NCBI GenBank assembly: GCA_038239145.1
Contig: JBBSFB010000002.1
Span: 1-64,000, forward strand
Direction of reading: 5' to 3'
Length of the DNA: 64,000 bases
DNA from: PALSA-610 sp038239145
Lineage (GTDB): Bacteria > Actinomycetota > Acidimicrobiia > IMCC26256 > PALSA-610
Shown here: positions 42,448-52,256 of the stretch, piece by piece
Numbering within the stretch: position 1 is the stretch's first letter
Layout of the letters: each line of letters opens with the position of its first letter
Made by a program: the position numbers and the translations under genes
Notes under the pieces: model-generated
Told to the model about the DNA's origin: nothing
The model's input: only the letters and a program-made list of their open reading frames with translations
The model's database searches: none

Positions 42448-43269
42448 TCAGACCTTGCGGCGGTACATGCGGACGGCGAGGGGCGCCGAGATCGCGATGA
42501 TGGCGATGCTCCACGCGATCGCGCCGAGCACCTTGCCCGTCGACGCGAACTGCCCGCCGTACGTCAGGGCGCGCACCGCGTCGATCACGATCGACACGGG
42601 CTGGTGATTGGCGAACCAACGCAACGGGCCCGGCATCGACGCGGCGGAGACGAACGCGGTGGATGCGAAGACGAGCGGCGCGAGGATCGGGAACGACGCG
42701 GCCTGGGCCGCCTCCGCACTCGACGCCGAGAGCCCCACCAGCGCGAACACCCACGACAGCGCGTGCGCGAAGAGCAGCATCATGGCAATGCCGCCGATCA
42801 GACCGAACACGCTCGTGTGGATGCGCCATCCGACGATGAACCCGACGCACACCATGAGCCCGACCACGAACACGTTCCGCACAAGGTCGGCGAGCGTGCG
42901 CCCGGCCAACACCGCGGATCGCGCCATGGGCAACGACTGGAACCGTTCGATCAGACCCTTCTGCAGGTCTTCGGCGAGCGCCACCCCGGTCTGGATCGAT
43001 CCGAACACTACGGTCTGCGCGAACACGCCGGGCATGAGGTAGTCGACGTAGTGGTCGACGCCCGGGATCCGGATCGCGCCGCCGAACACGTACCGGAACA
43101 TCAACACGAAGATGATGGGCTGGATCGTGGAGAACACGAGCACCTGCGGGGTGCGCTTCATCGCCACGAGGTTGCGCCAGGTGACGGTCATCGCGTCCTG
43201 GACCGCCCAGCTGAACGCGCTGTGCTTCTCGCGTTCGATCGTCGCCGGAATGGCAATCGTGGCGGTCAT
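42448..43269 (-). CDS. ABC-2 type transporter permease (DrrB-like)
   Basis: 273 residues with about six membrane segments and the ABC-2 pattern: FSTIQPIIFVLMFRYVFGGA, GVFAQTVVFGSIQTGVALAE and the C-terminal end on a basic RMYRRKV. DrrB-like permeases export drugs or lipids. The start overlaps the ATPase gene by 4 nt on the minus strand. The exporter is divergent from a MarR gene, suggesting ligand-controlled efflux. Confidence 0.88.
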   Translation of the reverse strand: MTATIAIPATIEREKHSAFSWAVQDAMTVTWRNLVAMKRTPQVLVFSTIQPIIFVLMFRYVFGGAIRIPGVDHYVDYLMPGVFAQTVVFGSIQTGVALAEDLQKGLIERFQSLPMARSAVLAGRTLADLVRNVFVVGLMVCVGFIVGWRIHTSVFGLIGGIAMMLLFAHALSWVFALVGLSASSAEAAQAASFPILAPLVFASTAFVSAASMPGPLRWFANHQPVSIVIDAVRALTYGGQFASTGKVLGAIAWSIAIIAISAPLAVRMYRRKV

Positions 43270-44261
43270 GCTGCACCTCGGGTCCGCTTGCGGCCGGCTT
43301 CGGCCTGTTCTTGCTCGGCAACTTCCTCTTCGGCCTTGTGGCCGGTGAGCGACAAGAACACGTCGTCGAGCGTGGGCTCGCGGACGTTCAGCGTCTCCGG
43401 CTCGAGGTGCGCGTGGTCGAGCGCGCGCACGACGTCGAGCACGACTCTGGCGCCGGCGTCGACCTTCAGCTCAACCAACGTCGACGCAGTCCCGACGTCG
43501 CACAGACCGATGCGGGCCAGCTCGGCCTGCGCCCGCTTCGCCGTCGCCGGGTCGGCGAACCCGACCTCGACAATCGTGGCGCCCATCGTCGCTTTCAATT
43601 CCGGTGCAGTGCCTTGGGCGATGACGCGACCGTGATCGATCACGACGATGTTGTCGGCGAGGCGATCGGCCTCTTCCAGGTACTGGGTGGTGAGCAACAG
43701 CGTGGTGCCTTCTCGCACGAGGTCTTCGATCACGCCCCACAGGTCCTGACGACCGCTCGGGTCGAGACCCGTCGTCGGCTCGTCGAGGAACAACACCGGC
43801 GGCCGGTGGACGAGCGCGGCCGCGAGGTCGAGCCGGCGCCGCATACCCCCCGAGTACGTGCGCACCGGGCGGTCGGCGGCGTCGGCCAGGCTGAAGCGTT
43901 CGAGCAACTCCCCCGCCCGCGTCAGCACGACCGACTTCGACAGGTGCGAGAGCCGGCCGATCATGCGCAGGTTCTCGTGACCGGTGAGGTTCTCGTCGAC
44001 CGCGGCGTACTGCCCGGCGAGTCCTATGCGTTCCCGCACCGCTTGCGCGTTGCGGGTGACGTCGAGACCGAGCACCTCGGCCCGGCCCGAGTCGGGGCGC
44101 AAGATGGTGGTGAGCACCCGCACCGCCGTGGTCTTGCCCGCGCCGTTGGGCCCGAGCAGACCGAGCACGGTGCCGGTCGGGACCGAGAAACCGACCCCGT
44201 CGAGGGCGACGACCGAACCGAAACGCTTCTGGAGGTTTTCGACGATGATGGCGTCCGTCAT
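43266..44261 (-). CDS. ABC transporter ATP-binding protein (DrrA-like)
   Basis: 331 residues. Walker A GPNGAGKTT (37-45), signature YSGGMRRRLDLA, Walker B PVLFLDEPTTGLDPSGR and the H-loop after LLLTTQYLEEADRL. A C-terminal extension with VREPTLDDVFLSLTGH is typical of the DrrA group. ATG 44261 starts the family consensus DAIIVENLQKRFG; an in-frame start 36 nt upstream would add an odd Cys-rich piece. GGAG lies only 2 nt before the ATG. The MarR-type palindrome at 44283 is 22 nt upstream. Confidence 0.9.
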   Translation of the reverse strand: MTDAIIVENLQKRFGSVVALDGVGFSVPTGTVLGLLGPNGAGKTTAVRVLTTILRPDSGRAEVLGLDVTRNAQAVRERIGLAGQYAAVDENLTGHENLRMIGRLSHLSKSVVLTRAGELLERFSLADAADRPVRTYSGGMRRRLDLAAALVHRPPVLFLDEPTTGLDPSGRQDLWGVIEDLVREGTTLLLTTQYLEEADRLADNIVVIDHGRVIAQGTAPELKATMGATIVEVGFADPATAKRAQAELARIGLCDVGTASTLVELKVDAGARVVLDVVRALDHAHLEPETLNVREPTLDDVFLSLTGHKAEEEVAEQEQAEAGRKRTRGAA

Positions 44262-44282
44262 GGCTCCACACTTGCACATTTG

Positions 44283-44298
44283 CTTGAACAGTGTCAAG
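44283..44298. promoter_or_regulatory. Palindrome CTTGA-N6-TCAAG between exporter and MarR gene
   Basis: CTTGA (44283-44287), 6 nt, TCAAG (44294-44298). A second half-site (ACTTGAA, 44324-44330) lies nearby. The position between divergent genes and the spacing are typical of a MarR operator, so the adjacent regulator probably represses both genes. Confidence 0.55.
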
Positions 44299-44348
44299 TA
44301 TTTAGCTCATCAACCTTCGATGTACTTGAAACATCTGAGCAACACCCG

Positions 44349-44354
44349 TACGAT
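44349..44354 (+). promoter_or_regulatory. Putative -10 hexamer TACGAT, leaderless start of marR
   Basis: TACGAT ends 6 nt before GTG 44361. No Shine-Dalgarno is visible. Confidence 0.38.
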
Positions 44355-44360
44355 CGGGTG

Positions 44361-44825
44361 GTGACCACCGAAGCGGTTTCGAGCGAGCCGACCCGAGGCT
44401 GTGACCCGGCCGACGAGGTGTGGCGCCTGCTCACGAACGTGATGATGGTTCGCAAGGAGGAGTTCCCCGCCCTCGCAGCCTCCGTCGGCCTCAACCCCGG
44501 CGCGATGCACGCGCTCCTCCAGCTCGACCCGGACGAGCCGCAGTCGATGAGCTCCCTGGCCGGGGCGTGGAAGTGCGATGCGTCGAACGTGACCTGGCTG
44601 GTCGACCGGCTCGAGGAGCACGGGTTGGCCGAGCGCCGGGCCCACCCCGGTGACCGCCGGATCCGCACCGTCGCGCTCACGGCCAAGGGCGCCGAGGTGC
44701 GCGCGCAGGTCGAGGCCCGCATCTACGAAGCGCCGGAGATGCTCCGATCGCTTAGTGCCAAAGACCTCGAGGTGCTCGCGAAGATCCTCCGCAAGCTCGG
44801 GCCCGCGACCCCCCCGCGCCACTAG
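44361..44825 (+). CDS. MarR family transcriptional regulator
   Basis: 154 residues of winged helix: recognition region SLAGAWKCDASNVTWLVDRL, wing HPGDRRIRTVALTAKGAEV, then a dimerisation helix. GTG 44361 (or 44358) is the start. It is divergent from a DrrAB-type exporter with a palindrome in the gap, so autoregulated control of the exporter is likely. Its TAG overlaps the start of the next gene by one base, so the dehydrogenase pair behind it may be under the same control. Confidence 0.85.
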   Translation: MTTEAVSSEPTRGCDPADEVWRLLTNVMMVRKEEFPALAASVGLNPGAMHALLQLDPDEPQSMSSLAGAWKCDASNVTWLVDRLEEHGLAERRAHPGDRRIRTVALTAKGAEVRAQVEARIYEAPEMLRSLSAKDLEVLAKILRKLGPATPPRH

Positions 44826-45391
44826 TGCCGCGCTTCCTCTCCGACCACGAATACGGCGTCGTGGCGGCCGCGGCCGACCTGCTCATCCCACCCCTCGACG
44901 GGCACCCGGGCGGTTCGGTGCTCGGCGTCGCCGACTACATCGACAACCTGCTCGGCGCGTTCACGTTCGACCCGCCGTTGATCTTCGCAGGGGGGCCGTT
45001 CAGTGGACGCTTCGGCGGCGAAGCGTCGTTCTCGGAGTTCATGACCCTGTCGCCGCACGAAGAGCTCGCGTGGCGCACGCGCGTCGAAGGCTCACTCGGC
45101 GTCTCGGAACGCGAGTTCAACGGGCCCCGACGCGGTTGGCAGGAGATCTACCGCGACGGCATCGCTGCACTCGGTGACGACTTTTGCCGCGTCGACGCCG
45201 ACGAGCAGCAACGGCGCCTCGACGGGCAGGGCGAGCTTCTCGCAGAGTTGTACATGCACGCGTGCGAAGGTGCGTACGGCGCGCCCGAGTACGGCGGCAA
45301 CCACGACCTCGCCGGTTGGCGCGCCATCGAATGGGAAGGCGACGTGCAGCCGCGTGGCTACACCGACGAAGAGGTCAGCGGGCGTGACTGA
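44825..45391 (+). CDS. Gluconate 2-dehydrogenase subunit 3-like protein
   Basis: 188 residues matching the small subunit (PF13618) of membrane-associated GMC dehydrogenases: start FLSDHEYGVVAAAADLLIPP, then VADYIDNLLGAF, and YGAPEYGGNHDLAGWRAIEW near the end. No obvious Tat signal precedes it. It is thought to help secretion or assembly of the FAD subunit, which follows with an 8-nt overlap. Start GTG 44825 overlaps the marR stop. Confidence 0.82.
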   Translation: MPRFLSDHEYGVVAAAADLLIPPLDGHPGGSVLGVADYIDNLLGAFTFDPPLIFAGGPFSGRFGGEASFSEFMTLSPHEELAWRTRVEGSLGVSEREFNGPRRGWQEIYRDGIAALGDDFCRVDADEQQRRLDGQGELLAELYMHACEGAYGAPEYGGNHDLAGWRAIEWEGDVQPRGYTDEEVSGRD

Positions 45392-47084
45392 GAACCTCGA
45401 CTGCGACGCGGTCGTGATCGGCACCGGGCCCGCGGGCGCGACCGCAGCCGACGTGTTGACGAGCGCAGGATGGTCGGTAGTGATGCTCGAGAAGGGCCGC
45501 AACCACCTGCTCTCGCTCGAGGCGCCGTTCGCACCGCTCGGCCACGTGTCGAACGACGAAATCAAGTTCAGCCGCCGGCACTTTCTCGGCCCGGATCCGC
45601 TCCTCGAACCCCGCAGCTATCGCCGCGACGAGGCCGACGGCGACCGCTTGTTCGCGGGCGACGTCAACAACCTGCCGTCGACCGTCGGGGGCGGCGGCTT
45701 CCACGCCGACGGCAAGCTCCCCCGCTTCCGCTCCGTCGACTTCAAGGCCCTCTCCGAGCTCGGCCCGATCGACGGCGCCGACATCGTCGACTGGCCCGTC
45801 GACTACGACGAGATGGAGCCGTACTACGCCGAAGCCGAACGCCTCATCGGCGTGGCCGGCGACGCCGAGGCGAATCCGTTCGCGGAATGGCGCAGTGGTC
45901 CGTACCCCATGCCGCCCGGCGCCGACATGTTCGGCGCAGTGCTCACCACCGAGGCCGCCACGCGGCTCGGCTATCACCCGTACCGCGCGCCGACTGGTGT
46001 CAACTCGGTGCCGTACGACGGTCGGCCCGCGTGCAACAACTGCGGATTCTGCGCGTTCTACGGATGCCCGATCGAAGCCAAAGGTGATCCGGTCGCGCCG
46101 TTGCGCAACGCGCTCCGTACCGGCCGCTGCGACATCCGCGTCGACTCGTACGTCGAGCGCGTGCTGCTGGACGCGACCGGCAAACAGGCGCGCGGCGTGC
46201 GGTACATCGACATCGACGGCAACGTGCACGAGGTGACGGCGCGCGTCGTAGTGGTGGCCGGCGGAGCGTGGGAGACGCCCCGACTGCTGTTGCGCTCCGA
46301 GATCGCGAACTCTTCCGGCCTGATCGGCCGCTACCTGATGTACCACTTCCAGACGTTCGTGATCGGCCAGTTCCCGTTCCGGCTTCACGGTCATCGCGGC
46401 CGTTCCGTCACCCATCTCCACGACGACCACATGATCGTCGACGACGACATGCTCGCGTTCGCACGCGAGCACGGGCTCCCCTATTTCCGCGGCGGGCTCA
46501 CCGAGCACGGCGGCGGCGGGAGTCCGGTCATGGAGGGCATCTACACGACGCCCGGCGTCGCGCACTCGCGCGAGATGCTCGACTCCAAGTTGCGCGACCG
46601 CCTCTGGGCGTTCACGGTGCAAGGTGAAGACCTCCCCCAGATCACGAACCGGATCGACCTCGATCCGACGGTACGAGACGTCTACGGCTTCGCGGCCGGT
46701 CGGGCCACGTACGACGTGCACCGGCACGAGGTCGTGGCCTCGCGCTACATGACCCCCCGCTTGCAGAACATCATGCGGGAGGCGGGCGCGGAGTCGACGT
46801 TCGCGGCGTCGTCGCCTCCGCTCGAAGGTGTCCGGGCCGGGACCCGGAGCGCGTCGATGTCGCGGCACATCATGGGAACGTGCCGGATGGGCGACGACCC
46901 GACAACGAGCGTCGTCGACCGCTGGCAGCGCTTTCACGACGTCGAGAACATGGTCTGTACTGACTCGTCGGTGTTCCCGACCTCGACCGGCTACGGCCCC
47001 ACGCTGACGATCGTCGCGCTCGCGATCCGGGCCTGCCGCGAGCTGGCCGCACTGCCGAAGCTCACGAGCACCCCGACCCGCTAA
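45384..47084 (+). CDS. GMC family FAD-dependent dehydrogenase, large subunit
   Basis: 566 residues. FAD motif VIGTGPAGATAADVL (G13-G18). Mid region VGGGGFHADGKLPRF. A cysteine cluster CNNCGFCAFYGCP (C217, C220, C223, C228) recalls the motif holding an Fe-S cluster in some bacterial FAD-glucose dehydrogenases. The C-terminal signature MGTCRMGDDPTTSVVD is followed by VFPTSTGYGPTLTI. With its subunit-3 partner it should oxidise an alcohol or sugar and pass electrons to the membrane chain. Substrate unknown. The start GTG 45384 lies inside the partner gene. Confidence 0.87.
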   Translation: MTENLDCDAVVIGTGPAGATAADVLTSAGWSVVMLEKGRNHLLSLEAPFAPLGHVSNDEIKFSRRHFLGPDPLLEPRSYRRDEADGDRLFAGDVNNLPSTVGGGGFHADGKLPRFRSVDFKALSELGPIDGADIVDWPVDYDEMEPYYAEAERLIGVAGDAEANPFAEWRSGPYPMPPGADMFGAVLTTEAATRLGYHPYRAPTGVNSVPYDGRPACNNCGFCAFYGCPIEAKGDPVAPLRNALRTGRCDIRVDSYVERVLLDATGKQARGVRYIDIDGNVHEVTARVVVVAGGAWETPRLLLRSEIANSSGLIGRYLMYHFQTFVIGQFPFRLHGHRGRSVTHLHDDHMIVDDDMLAFAREHGLPYFRGGLTEHGGGGSPVMEGIYTTPGVAHSREMLDSKLRDRLWAFTVQGEDLPQITNRIDLDPTVRDVYGFAAGRATYDVHRHEVVASRYMTPRLQNIMREAGAESTFAASSPPLEGVRAGTRSASMSRHIMGTCRMGDDPTTSVVDRWQRFHDVENMVCTDSSVFPTSTGYGPTLTIVALAIRACRELAALPKLTSTPTR

Positions 47085-47098
47085 TCAGGACTCCTTAG

Positions 47099-47104
47099 TA
47101 GGCT
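47099..47104 (+). promoter_or_regulatory. Putative -10 hexamer TAGGCT, leaderless start
   Basis: TAGGCT ends 6 nt before ATG 47111; no ribosome site is present. Confidence 0.45.
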
Positions 47105-47110
47105 GGCGGT

Positions 47111-47641
47111 ATGGATATCGCCATGCTCTCCGACACTTCGCTCTCCGACGCCACCGGCACCAAGCACCGGCTCGGCGACCTCTGGAACGACCAGCCGGTC
47201 GTGCTCGTGTTCCTCCGCCATTTCGGTTGCCTCCACTGCCGTGAGCACGCGGTGCAGCTCCGTGATCGCTACGACGACATCAAAGCGGCGGGCGGTGACA
47301 TCGTCGCGGTCGGCACCGGCGACCAGCGCTACGCAGAGGCGTTCGCGCGCGACGAGCAGATCCCCTTCCTCGTATTGGTCGACGACGACGCCGTCGCGGC
47401 GCACGCGGCGTCGATCAAGACACTCAACTGGTACCAGCTCCTCCACCCGCGCACTTGGAAGGCCACGTGGCACGCCTCGCGGCGGGGGCACCACGTGCAC
47501 AAGCCCGGTATGCGCGTGAAGCAGATCGGCGCGACGTTCGTCATCGGCGCCGGCGACACGGTGCGCTACGAGCACATGGACTCCGACAGCACCGATCACG
47601 CCGGCATCGACCAGCTCGTCGCCGCCCTGCGCACCGCCTGA
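47111..47641 (+). CDS. AhpC/TSA-like redox protein (PRXL2-type)
   Basis: 176 residues with a thioredoxin fold: VVLVFLRHFGCLHCREHAVQ holds C40 and C43 in a CXXC. IVAVGTGDQRYAEAFARDEQ and FLVLVDDD follow, then a C-terminal RVKQIGATFVIGAGDTV. This pattern fits the PRXL2/FAM213 and SelL-related group rather than classic peroxiredoxins, which use a single peroxidatic Cys in PXXXTXXC. Likely a thiol-disulfide reductase; substrate unknown. Confidence 0.8.
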   Translation: MDIAMLSDTSLSDATGTKHRLGDLWNDQPVVLVFLRHFGCLHCREHAVQLRDRYDDIKAAGGDIVAVGTGDQRYAEAFARDEQIPFLVLVDDDAVAAHAASIKTLNWYQLLHPRTWKATWHASRRGHHVHKPGMRVKQIGATFVIGAGDTVRYEHMDSDSTDHAGIDQLVAALRTA

Positions 47642-47689
47642 CGCGACTGCGGTCGGGAAGGCGGCGCACTCATCTGCGAGAATCGACGG

Positions 47690-48406
47690 ATGGTGAAGGC
47701 CGTCATCTTCGACTTCTACAACACCCTCGCGGAGACCACGAACTTCGGTCCGTCGTGGGAGGAGCTCATCAACGAGCTCGGCTATTCGCTGCCCCCCGAC
47801 ATCCGGGAACGCTGGTGGAACGACGGGATCGACGGCACCGAGCACGACGAGCACTCCGTCTCCCGCGATCACTACGTCGCCTGGCAGCAGTCCCGAGTGC
47901 GCTCGATGCTGACCGAGTGCGGCGTTCCGGACTCCGCTCACGACGAGTTCATCGTCCGGGTCCGTGAGATCGGCGCCCACAATCGCATCGACGCGTACGA
48001 AGAGGTCTCGGGCGTTCTCGCCGGTTTACGCGAGCGCCGTGTCGCCCTCGCGATCTGCTCGAACTGGGACTGGGACCTGCACGAAGCGATCGAATCGGCC
48101 GGCCTCACCGGCGCCGTCGACCTCGTGGTGTCGTCCGCGTGGATCGGCGCCCGCAAGTCGCACCCGCGCATCTACACGCACACCTTGGACGAGCTCGGCA
48201 TCTCGCCGCAAGACGCGCTCTTCGTCGGCGACACGTGGACGTGCGACGTCGGCGGTCCCCGCGCCGCGGGCATGGAAGCGATCTATCTCCGCCGCGCCCA
48301 TCTCGGCGTCGACCAGACCGCGCCCGAGCCCGAGCGCAGACCCCGCGCCGTGCAGCACGCACTCGACCTGGGTGCGCTCGAAACCCACCCCGCGCTTCAG
48401 CCGTAG
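47690..48406 (+). CDS. HAD family hydrolase
   Basis: 238 residues. Motif I is VIFDFYNTLAE with the nucleophile Asp; the +2 position is Tyr rather than the phosphatase Asp, as in dehalogenase-like members. Motif II is AICSNWDWD, motif III the Lys in GARKSHPRIY, motif IV FVGDTWTCDVGG. Probably a small-molecule phosphatase or dehalogenase. Its 3' end overlaps the MshEN gene (minus) by 10 bp. Confidence 0.85.
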   Translation: MVKAVIFDFYNTLAETTNFGPSWEELINELGYSLPPDIRERWWNDGIDGTEHDEHSVSRDHYVAWQQSRVRSMLTECGVPDSAHDEFIVRVREIGAHNRIDAYEEVSGVLAGLRERRVALAICSNWDWDLHEAIESAGLTGAVDLVVSSAWIGARKSHPRIYTHTLDELGISPQDALFVGDTWTCDVGGPRAAGMEAIYLRRAHLGVDQTAPEPERRPRAVQHALDLGALETHPALQP

Positions 48407-49050
48407 AAGCGGTCGATCGCGGCGTCGATGTCGGCGCGCGTCGCGAGGAACAGTCGCATCGGCGCGCCCAGCAGCGCCATGAGCTCGGCGACACCGCTGT
48501 CGTCCGTCGGTTCTGCGACCGCGACCTCGATCAGTCCGTCGACGCTCCGCAAAGGCAGCGCGACCCGGCGCCGGGCGTCGGCTTTCGTCAGCCGCGCGAG
48601 CACCGTCGGGTCGCGGTCGACCCGGCTCAGATCGACGACCTGCATCCGGAGCTGCTCGGCCAGGAGCTCGACCAGATCCCGGTCGGTGATCAGGCCCAGG
48701 TCGACCAGGATCCGCCCGATCGGATCCGAGCTACCCGCCTGGCGCGCCAACGCATAGTTCAGCTCCGTCTCGACGATGTACCCGCGGGTGACGAGGAGGT
48801 TCCCGAGGAGACGACCCGAGTGCCGAACCCCGACGACGCCTCCGACCACCGGGCCCGGCGGGGGCCCGGTCGTGGGGACGGGTTTCGCGCGCCGGCCCTC
48901 GACCAGCGCCGCGAGTCGCTCGGCAACGAGACTGGCCTCTTCCTGGCGGGTCGGGACCGTCGGGAGGTCCCCGGCGCCGCGTGGGGATGCCCGGGCGCAA
49001 TCAGGGTCGGTTTCGCCCTCCGGGGCCCGATTGCTCCGCACGCGACGCAT
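48397..49050 (-). CDS. Stand-alone MshEN (type II secretion E N-terminal-like) protein
   Basis: 217 residues. From ~85 the sequence reads RHSGRLLGNLLVTRGYIVET, LARQAGSSDPIGRILVDLGL and ITDRDLVELLAEQLRMQVVD. This double helix-loop pattern is that of the MshEN/GspE-N domain, which binds c-di-GMP in some ATPases. The second half (LTKADARRRVALPLRSVDGL, IEVAVAEPTDDSGVAELMAL) is the matching second lobe. No ATPase domain follows. The first ~80 residues are charged and low complexity. Start ATG 49050 has AGGGG about 10 nt upstream; the N-terminus is uncertain. A possible nucleotide-sensing adaptor, an inference from the domain. Confidence 0.7.
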   Translation of the reverse strand: MRRVRSNRAPEGETDPDCARASPRGAGDLPTVPTRQEEASLVAERLAALVEGRRAKPVPTTGPPPGPVVGGVVGVRHSGRLLGNLLVTRGYIVETELNYALARQAGSSDPIGRILVDLGLITDRDLVELLAEQLRMQVVDLSRVDRDPTVLARLTKADARRRVALPLRSVDGLIEVAVAEPTDDSGVAELMALLGAPMRLFLATRADIDAAIDRFYG

Positions 49051-49124
49051 CCTTGGTTGTCCCCTGGATGCATCGGCACGCGACGCCGAAAACTGACGCC
49101 TTCGCACTGCCCGCCGGCCGGCAC

Positions 49125-50678
<1,554 letters not shown>

Positions 50679-50709
50679 CGCCTCGTCCTTGTCTCGAGCG
50701 CGGATCTGA

Positions 50710-51339
50710 TCACACGCCGAAGCCGGCGGCGCGCACGATGGCGACCGCGGCGGGATCGCCGTCGAGCGTGACCGCTGCGGCTTCCTTCCGTCCCGACATG
50801 TACAAGGCGAGCTCGCCGGGAGGGCCGGTCATCCTCACCGGGCCGCCGTCAGTGGAGACGACCCGCTCGCGGCCGTCGGGCGTGCGCAGCGTGAGCGCGG
50901 CTCCGCGCACCGCCTTCTTCGACATCCGGGCACCGAACCCGAGCATCTTCCACAGGATCGCATCCATCTCGGGATCGAGCGCGCGCGGCCCCTCGCCCGA
51001 AGCGCGCCGCACGTCCTCGTGGTGGATGAAGTTCTCGTTCACGTTCGCCGTAGCGAGGGGTCCGGTGCGATGCATCCACGGCGGACCGCTCCGCAGGCTT
51101 GCGATCAGCGGGCCGTAACCCTTCTGCTTGTACTTGTCCATCACCTTCTGCAGGTGCCCGGCCAGGGGTGGGACGACCAGCCCGAGCGCGGCATCGGAAC
51201 GCGCTTCCCGGGCCATGAGATGCGCGGCGACGTCGAGGGTGACCCATCCTGTGCACAGGGTCGGCGCATCGGGACCGTATTTTTCCAGCGTGTCGCAGAG
51301 CGCCGCCCGCTCCTTCAACAGCACTTCGGTGGCAGCCAT
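50710..51339 (-). CDS. DinB-like mycothiol-dependent family protein (TIGR03085-like)
   Basis: 209 residues. The N-terminal four-helix bundle has DAPTLCTGWVTLDVAAHLMA (metal-ligand His in AAHL) and FIHHEDVRRASG with further His ligands, the layout of DinB/MDMPI proteins. The C-terminal part (ALTLRTPDGRERVV, GPPGELALYMSGRK) is the usual small beta domain. Members of this actinobacterial family use or are thought to use mycothiol. ATG 51339 has GAGGAG 6 nt upstream. It lies 2 nt after the VOC gene. Confidence 0.82.
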   Translation of the reverse strand: MAATEVLLKERAALCDTLEKYGPDAPTLCTGWVTLDVAAHLMAREARSDAALGLVVPPLAGHLQKVMDKYKQKGYGPLIASLRSGPPWMHRTGPLATANVNENFIHHEDVRRASGEGPRALDPEMDAILWKMLGFGARMSKKAVRGAALTLRTPDGRERVVSTDGGPVRMTGPPGELALYMSGRKEAAAVTLDGDPAAVAIVRAAGFGV

Positions 51340-51341
51340 GA

Positions 51342-51710
51342 TTACTCCTCGTAGAACCTGAGCTCGATCGTGTTGCCGTCGGGGTCCTGTATATACACGC
51401 TCGACGCGTACCCCTGGGCCCCGAACAGACCGTCGGCGCGGTTTGCGCCCGGGAAGCGCGCCGCCAGCGCGTCGAGGTCGGTCGGCTCGATCACGAGGCA
51501 GATGTGGCCCATGTTCACGCCGGTGGGCGCGGCCGGGAAGAGGTCGATGAGTGTGTCCGGGGTGACCCGGACCGAGGGGAACAGCACCTCGCCCCGCCGC
51601 CATTCGTCGACCCGCACCGGCTCGAGTCCGAGCTCCCCGCAATAGAACGCCAGCAGCACCTCGGCATTGACGGTGTTGATGACGACGTGGTCGAACCCGA
51701 CGACCTTCAT
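51342..51710 (-). CDS. VOC (glyoxalase/dioxygenase fold) protein
   Basis: 122 residues from ATG 51710 (MKVVGFDHVVINTVN); an in-frame ATG at 51728 adds six residues. The two-lobed VOC pattern is clear: DHVVINT and YCGELGLEPV in the first half, MGHICLVIE and VYIQDPDGNTIELRFYEE in the second, with His and Glu at metal-ligand positions. Possible activities include isomerase, epimerase and dioxygenase. First gene of a three-gene operon. Confidence 0.87.
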   Translation of the reverse strand: MKVVGFDHVVINTVNAEVLLAFYCGELGLEPVRVDEWRRGEVLFPSVRVTPDTLIDLFPAAPTGVNMGHICLVIEPTDLDALAARFPGANRADGLFGAQGYASSVYIQDPDGNTIELRFYEE

Positions 51711-51736
51711 GGCGGGTAAGCCCTTCATACCGCGCA

Positions 51737-51758
51737 GGTTACGTCAGCCCACGTGACC
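51737..51758. promoter_or_regulatory. Inverted repeat upstream of the VOC operon
   Basis: GGTTACGT, 6 nt, ACGTGACC (one mismatch between the 8-bp arms) lies 9-27 nt before the possible VOC starts. It is a candidate operator; no cognate regulator is evident. Confidence 0.35.
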
Positions 51759-51808
51759 GACGATCCGGAATCGGGAACCTTTCGAGTGCCGGTCGCGTCA
51801 AGGAGGCT

Positions 51809-52245
51809 GTGATCGCGGTGCACGACCAGCCGACCGACGCGGTCGGGATGAGCGAGCCGACGGCCGAGGTCCGGGCGGTGGAACCGACCACCTACGAGAC
51901 TGGCAACGAGACGGGCGACGAGACCGTGCGCTTCCACCTGTCGAGCGCGCTACGGCTTGCCCGCATGCTGGTCGGCAACCAGTCGGTGGCCCGAGGACAT
52001 CGCCGCCGAATCGGTCGCCCGTCTTCTGGCAGCCCGCCGGCGCGTCCACATCGCGAACGCGGATGCCTACCTCCGGCGAATCGTCGTCAACCAGGGTCGT
52101 CGTCAACCAGGGTCGTCGGCAACCAGCGACGGTTCGCGACGGAGCGAACGTTCGGTCACCGCGTCGCGGTCGACACGACCGTGCCCGAGACGACGACGAG
52201 CGCGCCCTGAGGTCGGGCTCCGCACGCGCAGAGCCCGACGTGTAA
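51809..52245 (+). pseudogene. Decayed ECF sigma factor gene
   Basis: Pieces of a sigma-70 region 2 are spread over three frames. Frame one reads HLSSALRLARMLVGNQSVA. After one extra base near 51992 the frame shifts and reads EDIAAESVARLLAARRRVHI, then ANADAYLRRIVVN. A triplicated 16-bp unit (52081-52128) follows. Beyond it, the first frame gives RRFATERTFGHRVAVDTTVP, and a third frame gives DDERALRSG, as in the linker before region 4. Removing one base (51992) and two 16-bp units (33 nt in all) restores one frame through the linker. No region 4 remains. The source is therefore a dead SigE/SigM-like gene. Confidence 0.72.
52081..52128. repeat. 16-bp tandem triplication in the sigma pseudogene
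   Basis: TCGTCGTCAACCAGGG at 52081-52096 and 52097-52112 (identical), with a third variant TCGTCGGCAACCAGCG at 52113-52128. 16 is not a multiple of 3, so each extra copy shifts the frame. Confidence 0.92.
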
Positions 52246-52256
52246 CGCGCGACTGA

